50,041 nt of DNA from Paucilactobacillus nenjiangensis (GTDB taxonomy: Bacteria; Bacillota; Bacilli; Lactobacillales; Lactobacillaceae). The notes beneath the pieces were generated by a model, which saw only the letters and a program-made list of their open reading frames with translations, made no database searches and was not told the DNA's origin. The first letter of the stretch is position 1; each line of letters starts with the position of its first letter. A program made the position numbers and the translations under genes. The stretch is from positions 1 through 50,041 of the forward strand of contig NZ_BJEB01000005.1 in NCBI RefSeq assembly GCF_005405445.1, in the 5' to 3' direction. Below are positions 44,201 through 50,041 of the stretch, in pieces.

Positions 44201-44575
44201 ATGACATACGAAGATTGTTGTCCAGAGAAGCCAAGCTTGGCCGAACGTGATTTAATCAATGAAAATCAAGCCTTATCCGTGGTATCACTGTTTAAAGTGC
44301 TATCGAATGATACGAGATTAAAAATTTTGCACGCGTTGGTCAGAGAACCAAACTTATCAGTGGGGGATATTGCGACTTTGTTGCATATGAAAGTTCAAGC
44401 AGTATCAAACCAATTACAAACGTTAGTTAGCCAAAATATTATTAAGCCAAATCGTGATGGAAATTTCATTAAATATCAAATTGTTGATGATTGTACGTTA
44501 ATCTTACTTGAACGTGCGTGGTGCCTAGCTGAGGATACGGGTAAAATTACCGTTTCCGACGAGGTTACGCAGTGA
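44201..44575 (+). CDS. ArsR-family metal repressor (CadC/CadX-like)
   Basis: Winged-helix repressor of 124 residues that should release DNA on metal binding and derepress cadD. The HTH is NLSVGDIATLLHMKVQAVSN. In CadC the alpha-3 motif is ELCVCD; here it is NLSVGD, without Cys. Remaining Cys are C6, C7, C98 and C108, so the metal site must be different from classical CadC. It overlaps cadD by 4 nt. Confidence 0.88.
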   Translation: MTYEDCCPEKPSLAERDLINENQALSVVSLFKVLSNDTRLKILHALVREPNLSVGDIATLLHMKVQAVSNQLQTLVSQNIIKPNRDGNFIKYQIVDDCTLILLERAWCLAEDTGKITVSDEVTQ

Positions 44576-45189
44576 TTCAATTAATTCTCACGGATATTAT
44601 TATCTATGCCTCAACAGCCATTGATTTGGTCGTAATCCTGATGCTATTGTTTTCGAAATATCGTTCAGCGAAGCACCGCCGGCAAATATATATTGGCCAA
44701 TTTTTAGGATCATACACTTTAATCGCAATTAGCGTGTTTTTTGCATTTGTTTTGCACTACGTCCCAGCTAAATGGATTCTGGGATTCTTAGGTATTATTC
44801 CCATTATGTTTGGGTTGAAATACATTTTTGGTGACGAAGATGAAGCGAGTGAAGTTAGTCAAAAAATTGAAGATCGTCAAGATAAGAATTTAATTTCAAC
44901 TGTCGCACTCATTACTGTGGCTTCTTGTGGTGCTGACAATATTGGATTATTCGTACCATACTTTGTTTCACTGACTATGAGCCAAATAATTGTCACGCTA
45001 ATTGTATTCACCATATGTATCTACTTACTAGTGTGGATTGGTGATAAATCATCACAAGTCAGTTTTGTAAAAACTTTTCTAGACAAGTTTGGTGACTGGA
45101 TTATGGCCATTATTTATATTGGTTTAGGAATTATGATAATTATGGAAAGTGGCACGATTACACATCTGATCAAGTTAATCGCGCATTAA
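44572..45189 (+). CDS. cadD: CadD-family cadmium resistance transporter
   Basis: Membrane protein of 205 residues with six predicted helices, matching the CadD family (YASTAIDLVVILMLLFSKY near the start, VALITVASCGADNIGLFVPYF in the middle). Members confer low-level cadmium resistance. It starts with GTG 44572 inside the end of the repressor gene, giving translational coupling. A very long hairpin follows. Confidence 0.88.
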   Translation: MIQLILTDIIIYASTAIDLVVILMLLFSKYRSAKHRRQIYIGQFLGSYTLIAISVFFAFVLHYVPAKWILGFLGIIPIMFGLKYIFGDEDEASEVSQKIEDRQDKNLISTVALITVASCGADNIGLFVPYFVSLTMSQIIVTLIVFTICIYLLVWIGDKSSQVSFVKTFLDKFGDWIMAIIYIGLGIMIIMESGTITHLIKLIAH

Positions 45190-45215
45190 TGATTTAACTG
45201 AATACAAACTAAAGC

Positions 45216-45264
45216 TTGAAGTGACCCCCCGAGATTGTTGTCCAATCTCGGGGGGTCACTTCAA
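45216..45264. repeat. Perfect 22-bp inverted repeat
   Basis: Left arm TTGAAGTGACCCCCCGAG... (45216-45237), loop TTGTC, right arm ...CTCGGGGGGTCACTTCAA (45243-45264), no mismatch. It has no T-run. It sits between cadD and the remaining part of a truncated merR gene, so it may be the cadD terminator or the scar of a rearrangement. Confidence 0.9.
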
Positions 45265-45534
45265 CGTGGGGTTCGTAATTTACGGCTTTATGATCAAGCA
45301 GACTTGGAGCATGTAGCCTTAGTGCGGCGTTTAAAAAACGGTGGGTTTTCGTTAGACGAAATTTTGGAATATACCAAAATTCGTGATCAAGGGGTTGAGA
45401 CCATTCCAACCCGGCTAACGCTGATGGCGGACAAAATAACCCAATTGTAAGCTAAACAAGAAGCAATTGATGCAAGTATCAAGTATTTAGAAGAAAAAAT
45501 GTTGATTTTAGAAGCACAGGAAAAGTTGAAGTAA
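45265..45534 (+). pseudogene. MerR-family regulator remnant
   Basis: The frame keeps the second half of the MerR DNA-binding domain (LRLYDQADLEHVALVRRLKNGGFSLDEI) and the coiled coil, but the first 35 or so residues including the recognition helix are missing and replaced by the inverted repeat. A further TAA at 45448-45450 interrupts the coiled coil (ITQL-stop-AKQEAIDAS, where Gln fits). The gene is non-functional. A tetR gene follows 24 nt downstream. Confidence 0.75.
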
Positions 45535-45558
45535 TAAGGATTTCGAGGGAGGTAAATC

Positions 45559-46146
45559 ATGCAAAAACGACAAATGTATATAGATACGCAAAACAAAATC
45601 ATTGAGACAACGCTTGTATTGATGAAGACCAAACCCATTAATTCAATTAAAGTTACTGAGATTGTGAGAATGGCAAAAATTAACCGAACGACATTTTACT
45701 TACACTTTCAAGATGTACCAGCGTTAATAGATTTCATTGAAAACACTCTAATTGACGATTTAATTGAGTGTTTTAAAAGCGTGCCGGTTGATTGGATTCA
45801 GACTTACAATCAAACTCAAGAAGAACAATTCTATTTAGAATTTGCCCAATTGATTGAAGCCAACTTCAATACGTATCAACGGTTAATGAGTTCAAATGGG
45901 GATGCGAAATTTATTTCATTGATGCGACAACGGTTATCTGACTATATTACACCAACAATTATCACGACCAATGATGACTTGAATATTTCTGGAGACATCC
46001 TACATGAATTGATTTTAAGTGGCTTGCTGGACATTTTGCAGTATTGGATTCAAAAAGAACCCAGTTTAACCCCACAAAAAATCGCGAGACTATTACTAGT
46101 CTCACGACATGTGTCACCAAATCAAAGAGTTAAAGAAAATCTGTAG
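45559..46146 (+). CDS. TetR-family regulator
   Basis: Protein of 195 residues with a TetR HTH (IIETTLVLMKTKPINSIKVTEIVRMAKINRTTFYLHF). The C-terminal part resembles the TetR_C domain of DhaS-like regulators. ATG 45559 follows GGGAGG. Its stop codon touches the stop of the convergent acetoin reductase gene, a likely target. Confidence 0.85.
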   Translation: MQKRQMYIDTQNKIIETTLVLMKTKPINSIKVTEIVRMAKINRTTFYLHFQDVPALIDFIENTLIDDLIECFKSVPVDWIQTYNQTQEEQFYLEFAQLIEANFNTYQRLMSSNGDAKFISLMRQRLSDYITPTIITTNDDLNISGDILHELILSGLLDILQYWIQKEPSLTPQKIARLLLVSRHVSPNQRVKENL

Positions 46147-46908
46147 TTATTTATAAATCACACCACCGTCAACAATGTAGGCTTGGCCAGTAATGTAATC
46201 TGCTTTATCACTAGCTAAAAATGAGACTAGGTTAGAAATATCTTGTGGTGTGGCGGGGCGTTGCAGAGCAATTCGTTGTGAACCGCGGGCAATTTCTTCT
46301 TCGACAGTGGTGCCGTTTTGTTGGGCATACTGATTGAGAATATTCTCCATCATCGGGGTCATCACGTATCCAGGACAATATGCATTAACTGTAATATTAT
46401 CCGCACCAAATTCTTTTGCAGCGCCTTGAGTCAATGAACGAACCGCAAATTTGGTAGCCGAATAGCCAGCATGCTTTTCGGCGACAGAATAGGCCCCAAT
46501 CGAGGCGGCATTGATAATTTTTCCCTTAGATTGTTGTTGCTTAAATTGCTCAGCAGCGGCTTGCATTCCAAATAAAACGCCCTTAACATTGACGTTCCAC
46601 AATTGATCAAAGTCGGCTTCACTCATGTCGGCCACTGTGACTTCTTTGGTGATACCAGCGTTATTCACAATGATATCTAGTCGACCAAGGTCCGTAACTA
46701 CTTGATGCACAACGTCAAAAACTTGTTGTTTGTTTTCGACATGTAATTCGTAGCCTTTGGAATTAGGAATCGTTTGGGCAATTTCATTGGCACTTTCTTG
46801 CGTTAGTCCAGTTACCGCCACCTTGAAACCATCTTCTGACAACTGTTTAGCAATACTTAAGCCAATACCCATGGTTGAACCAGTGACGATTGCAACTTTT
46901 TCATTCAT
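46147..46908 (-). CDS. butA: Acetoin/diacetyl reductase (SDR)
   Basis: SDR of 253 residues. Cofactor motif GSTMGIG at 10-16, NNAG, catalytic S136, Y149 and K153 (YSATK), and the end VDGGVIYK. It is most like diacetyl(acetoin) reductases that make 2,3-butanediol, including the segment NAYCPGYVMTPMM. ATG 46906-46908 follows AAGGAG. Monocistronic on the minus strand. Confidence 0.85.
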   Translation of the reverse strand: MNEKVAIVTGSTMGIGLSIAKQLSEDGFKVAVTGLTQESANEIAQTIPNSKGYELHVENKQQVFDVVHQVVTDLGRLDIIVNNAGITKEVTVADMSEADFDQLWNVNVKGVLFGMQAAAEQFKQQQSKGKIINAASIGAYSVAEKHAGYSATKFAVRSLTQGAAKEFGADNITVNAYCPGYVMTPMMENILNQYAQQNGTTVEEEIARGSQRIALQRPATPQDISNLVSFLASDKADYITGQAYIVDGGVIYK

Positions 46909-47107
46909 AATTAGTTACTCCTTTGTTATTTATTTCACAACAAGCATAATTGGGTTAGCGCTCGACTTCAATCAGAAGTTGATAGTAAAGTGTCTAAGAT
47001 GAGATCAACGGGTTCAATCATAAAGAAGACAAATTAATTGACTTTATTATTCATCTACAATAAAATATCCATAGATAATAAAAAGTGGATGAATGGAGAT
47101 TATAATT
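46909..47107. promoter_or_regulatory. Divergent control region butA / NmrA-like gene
   Basis: Contains an inverted repeat ACTTC-AATCA-GAAGT (46965-46979), a candidate site for the nearby TetR, and on the plus strand a promoter TTGACT (47038-47043), 17-nt spacer, TAAAAT (47061-47066) for the downstream gene. Confidence 0.5.
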
Positions 47108-47677
47108 ATGAATATCGTACTATTAGGTGGCAATGGATACTTGGGCAGAAACTTCACGGAAAAAATTGTTGGCATGAATCCATAAATTGACGTTTTAGTA
47201 TTGTCAAGATCAGGTAAAAATAGTTTAAGTAAGCCACAAATTGAAAACATTGCTGTCGACTTGAATGACTATGACGCTGTCAAAAATAGTTTGCCCGATC
47301 AAATTGACTATATTGTTGATTTCATCGGTCGGCCAGAAAAGGACGCGACTCAATTACGGGCCATCAATATGCAACCCGTTGAGTTAATGAAACGGTTAGC
47401 CGAAGAAAAACAGGTTAAAGCAATGGGAATGATTGGTGGAGTGTTAGGAGCTAAATCATTTGTTAATATCAAAGCAGAAGCAATTCAATTGTTAAAAACT
47501 AGCTCGATACCTTTAGCCTATGTGGAACCAACGTTAGTTTATGGAAATGGACGACAGGACTCTATGACCAAAATGGTTCCGCTGTTGAAATTCTTTGGGT
47601 TGTTTGCAAAAAATATGAAACCTGTTGATGTCAATGAGGTCGTTTCTGATTTGGCGATACAGCTTTTCAAATATTAG
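47108..47677 (+). pseudogene. NAD(P)-binding atypical SDR, one nonsense codon
   Basis: A 189-codon frame from ATG 47108 (MNIVLLGGNGYLGRNFTEKI, GGAG upstream) with the atypical SDR glycine motif GGNGYLG. TAA at 47183-47185 follows codon 25 (GMNP-stop-IDVLVLSRSG). The rest, including AMGMIGGVLGAKSFVNIKAEA and YVEPTLVYG, is intact and could restart at GTG/ATG only without the cofactor site. It leads a unit with Rrf2 and SRPBCC genes. Confidence 0.78.
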
Positions 47678-47688
47678 AGGTCAATACT

Positions 47689-48156
47689 GTGAAATTAAAT
47701 CAAAGTACGGAACAAGGAGTCTACGTGGTGGTCATTTTGGCCCTGCAAAAAGGCCACAAACCGTTAAAAAGTTCTTTATTAGCTAAGACGTTACAAGTCT
47801 CAGATTCTTACTTAAAGAAGATTTTGCGTAAGTTAGTGGTCGCAGATGTGATTAATTCAGTGGCCTCAAAAGAAGGTGGATTTGTTTTGAATCGCCCCAT
47901 TAATCAAATTTCATTCGGGGATGTTTATCGCGCGGTTCAAGATAATCACGCTGAAATTAAGTTTAACCACATTGGTAATCGCCTTTTTGACAACGTCGAG
48001 CATGTCAAAGAAGGCGAAGATAAAATTTTTGAAGCATTGCAGAATGCAGATCAGGCTTTTTTGACGGAGTTAAATCAAATTCCGATGTCGGATTTATTGG
48101 AAGCATATGCTATTTCAGATGGCGCGATTGATTGGGAAAAGCAGTTTGGTGAATAA
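47689..48156 (+). CDS. Rrf2-family regulator without cluster Cys
   Basis: Winged-helix regulator of 155 residues (SSLLAKTLQVSDSYLKKILRKLVVADVINSVASKEGGFVLNRP). The three Cys that hold an Fe-S cluster in IscR/NsrR are absent, so it probably senses another signal, possibly NAD(P)H through its neighbours or a thiol-free cue. GTG 47689 lies 11 nt after the preceding stop, so it is operonic with the broken NmrA-like gene. Confidence 0.85.
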   Translation: MKLNQSTEQGVYVVVILALQKGHKPLKSSLLAKTLQVSDSYLKKILRKLVVADVINSVASKEGGFVLNRPINQISFGDVYRAVQDNHAEIKFNHIGNRLFDNVEHVKEGEDKIFEALQNADQAFLTELNQIPMSDLLEAYAISDGAIDWEKQFGE

Positions 48157-48158
48157 TA

Positions 48159-48596
48159 ATGACAAAACGAATTGTAATTAAACAGGTGATTGGTGCCTCG
48201 GTGGAAAGTACTTTTGATTGGATGGCTCACTCCAATAACTTTTCCAGAGCACCATGGGTGTTCAGCTCAAAATGGCGTGATAGCAACAACTATACAGTAG
48301 GGGCAGTGCGCAATATTTTTATGTTAGCTGGATGGTATCAAGAAGAAATTACTGAGTTTGTGCCTAATGAAATAATTCAGTACCGGGTGTTGAAATCATT
48401 TCTACCAGTGAAACAAGACTTTACTGAAATGAAATTCGAGAAAGTTTCACGTGGAACAATGGTCACTTGGACTATTGATATCGATGTACTGATACCAATA
48501 ATAGGACCAATTCTTACGCAAGCTGCTGGCAAATTAGCTGCAGGCTTGTACGGGAGTATTTTAACTGCTGGTAAGAAGGTATTAGAAAGAGGATGA
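48159..48596 (+). CDS. SRPBCC (START-like) protein
   Basis: A 145-residue protein with the helix-grip pattern of SRPBCC/polyketide cyclase-like proteins (N-terminal strand IVIKQVIGASVESTFDWMAH, C-terminal long helix AAGKLAAGLYGSILTAGKKVL). Such proteins bind lipids or hydrophobic ligands. It starts 2 nt after the rrf2 stop and ends at a terminator. Confidence 0.78.
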   Translation: MTKRIVIKQVIGASVESTFDWMAHSNNFSRAPWVFSSKWRDSNNYTVGAVRNIFMLAGWYQEEITEFVPNEIIQYRVLKSFLPVKQDFTEMKFEKVSRGTMVTWTIDIDVLIPIIGPILTQAAGKLAAGLYGSILTAGKKVLERG

Positions 48597-48617
48597 GTAA
48601 TCATCTTCTTTTTTTCT
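48588..48617 (+). terminator. Terminator after SRPBCC gene
   Basis: GAGGATGA-GTAA-TCATCTTC stem plus a run of T, overlapping the stop codon. Confidence 0.85.
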
Positions 48618-48663
48618 ATCTTTATGTTGATGTAAGCGGTACAATTACGCTGAGGTGATAGTT

Positions 48664-49287
48664 GTGAATACTATTTTAAAAATCATCGTATTTATTTGTG
48701 GAGTGGCATTTTTTGTTCAGGCCTATCGTGATAAAAGATTTCGTGGGCAAGAGAACTATCGCTCATGGAAACAAATTTTTCATGGAGAAAATAAATTTTC
48801 TGGGGATTCAGCTAACAATGAACCAAAACCAAACATCACACCACTGACGCCTCCAGCAGCTACACCGATTTCTGGGCCAGTGGGAATTGTATTGCCGGCG
48901 ATTTTTCTCACTACGGATTATCATAATTTGAATGATGAAGAAACTGATGAATTTTTAGATGAGGCCATGGCGGATTTAGATCAACAAGGATTAAATACAA
49001 GTGATTGGACTTATGATCAGGCCGTGATGGTCTTCAATGCCTTAATGAAACATGATGAAATTGATCCTGAATTGTTACAAGATCCGAACGAATTCGATGC
49101 TTTGGAAGACGATATCGAAATTCAACGACGTGAAATTGAACATGAAGATTATCCTGGAGATGAAGATGATAAGGATTTTGATCTTGCAGGGAAGTCGATT
49201 GATGGAACTGATTATGATAATTGGAATCATACAGACGCTGAAGATAACGATGATGATGAATATACTAAGTACTATTCAGACCGCTAA
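48664..49287 (+). CDS. Membrane-anchored acidic hypothetical protein
   Basis: Protein of 207 residues with one N-terminal membrane helix (ILKIIVFICGVAFFVQAY), a basic stretch, then a Pro/Thr-rich linker and a strongly acidic second half (many Asp/Glu, ending DDDEYTKYYSDR). I do not recognise a named family. GTG 48664 follows GAGGTGAT. The HIRAN gene follows after 23 nt, so they form an operon. Confidence 0.7.
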   Translation: MNTILKIIVFICGVAFFVQAYRDKRFRGQENYRSWKQIFHGENKFSGDSANNEPKPNITPLTPPAATPISGPVGIVLPAIFLTTDYHNLNDEETDEFLDEAMADLDQQGLNTSDWTYDQAVMVFNALMKHDEIDPELLQDPNEFDALEDDIEIQRREIEHEDYPGDEDDKDFDLAGKSIDGTDYDNWNHTDAEDNDDDEYTKYYSDR

Positions 49288-49310
49288 AAATAATTAGGAG
49301 CGTGATTTTA

Positions 49311-49700
49311 ATGGATTCAAATGAAACTCATCAATTACTTGATGAAGAAATGTGGGATGCAAAATGGGAGCCCAGTCGTCATTTAATAGACTTTCACATT
49401 GCCGGATTTACTTACTATGATGGTCTTGAAGTGATTAATGAACTGCATCTTGGAACTCGTGTGGATTTAGTGGGTGAGCCGGATAATCCATATGATCCGG
49501 AAGCCATTAAAGTCATGTACCACGATAAAAAATTAGGCTATGTCCCTAAGGACCGGAATTCACAAATGAGTACTTTCTTGTATTACGGACACGGTGATAT
49601 TTTTGAGGCACAAATTCAACTGGTCAACACTGAAACACATCCAGAACGGCAATTTCGCGTTGTTGTGAAAATCAAAGACAATCGTCCCGGCCTGAAATAA
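49311..49700 (+). CDS. HIRAN-domain protein
   Basis: A 129-residue protein consisting of one HIRAN domain (FHIAGFTYYDGLEVINELHLGTRVDLVGEPDNPYDPEAIKV, then KLGYVPKDRN). In other organisms this domain binds DNA 3' ends or damaged DNA. Here it stands alone with an acidic membrane-anchored partner. ATG 49311 follows AGGAG. Confidence 0.85.
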   Translation: MDSNETHQLLDEEMWDAKWEPSRHLIDFHIAGFTYYDGLEVINELHLGTRVDLVGEPDNPYDPEAIKVMYHDKKLGYVPKDRNSQMSTFLYYGHGDIFEAQIQLVNTETHPERQFRVVVKIKDNRPGLK

Positions 49701-50041
49701 CGTGACGTTTCTTAAACAACTGTAATGTTTGATTCAAAGTTTTATAAGACTTTGTTCATGCATTTTTCACAAACATCAGTTATAGTTACCACATACCAAA
49801 TGTATAAACCTCTTTTTCATATACTCCTCCCAAAGTAATGAAAAACGTAGCTGGCATAACCAGTTACATCCTACTCCTAAAAAAGTGGCTGGGAAAAAAC
49901 TAACCAGCTATAGAAAAATCGACCAAAAATTCTATAATTAATAGAATTTTTGGTCGGTTTTTTGTTTTTTTATATTTGATAATTGTTTATGTGAAAAATT
50001 AGCGGTTGCTTTGGTTAAAATTCCCGCTAATTTTGTTAGAT
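49701..50041. other. Intergenic tail with strong hairpin
   Basis: No gene is supported. A 16-bp perfect stem (49920-49935 with 49941-49956, beginning CGACCAAAAATTCTAT) followed by T-rich sequence is a strong terminator. Smaller GCTGG/CCAGC hairpins precede it (49891-49911), giving the look of a short regulatory leader or small RNA. On the minus strand GGGAGGAG is followed by a 14-codon frame, which I do not claim as a gene. Confidence 0.5.

Noticed and set aside
48443-48458. AGTTTCACGTGGAACA resembling parS
   Set aside because: Two mismatches and located inside the SRPBCC coding region; weaker than the five listed sites.
49803-49850. 14-codon minus-strand ORF behind GGGAGGAG
   Set aside because: Too short to support, no downstream gene in the window to judge its role.
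1-50041. CRISPR array, prophage, IS element or rRNA operon
   Set aside because: No regularly spaced short repeats, transposase, phage structural genes or rRNA sequence were seen.

Overview
The window looks like an origin-proximal stretch of a low-GC lactic acid bacterium of the family Lactobacillaceae. The evidence is the core run gdpP-rplI-dnaB ... walR-walK-walH-walI-walJ-htrA ... rlmH, a TTG/GTG-rich start usage with strong AGGAGG sites, five parS-like palindromes, and many genes typical of lactobacilli (FLP-type Crp/Fnr regulator, MntH, LmrCD-like ABC pair, CadD). The species cannot be named from the sequence alone.

Layout. 1-2.9 kb (minus strand): a sugar-acid module made of a GatC-type PTS EIIC, a gluconate/KDG-type SDR dehydrogenase and a KDG kinase; the EIIC and the kinase carry nonsense codons. 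3.1-17.7 kb (plus): the conserved core block with c-di-AMP phosphodiesterase, ribosomal protein L9, replicative helicase, the WalRK system, HtrA and RlmH, interrupted by an MFS carrier, a broken hypothetical gene, a VOC protein and tRNA-Lys(CTT). A DnaA-box cluster lies between htrA and rlmH. 17.8-23.5 kb: a broken FUSC-like membrane protein, a TetM/EF-G-like GTPase, a tandem 188-nt structured repeat, and mntH behind a folded 5' leader, followed by a UspA protein. 23.7-29.3 kb: a flavin module of ApbE, a small FMN reductase and a larger FMN reductase-PAS protein whose tail carries three ApbE-type flavinylation motifs, then an XRE-TPR regulator, an aromatic-rich 18-codon ORF, an attenuator-like leader and an MFS carrier. 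29.3-33.6 kb: TetR, HxlR and MarR regulators, a broken NADH oxidase-like gene with paired operators and a broken DUF7916-like gene. 34-39.8 kb: metal P-type ATPase, DUF1275, DUF1905, a candidate small RNA/peptide locus, a PanE-like reductase, an FLP regulator and an NmrA-like protein. 40.1-49.7 kb: heterodimeric ABC exporter, ArsR-CadD cadmium module, truncated MerR, TetR plus acetoin reductase, broken NmrA-like gene with Rrf2 and SRPBCC proteins, an anchored acidic protein and a HIRAN protein.

Two things stand out. First, the ApbE/FMN-reductase module with a predicted multi-flavinylated soluble tail looks like a compact cytosolic electron-carrier system. Second, eight non-essential genes contain eleven in-frame stop codons without a clear frameshift, while all core genes are intact, which suggests recent base-substitution-driven gene loss rather than old decay. 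Several leaders (before mntH, before the MFS at 28035, and at 37.0-37.2 kb) have mutually exclusive or long-range pairings that suggest RNA-level control.
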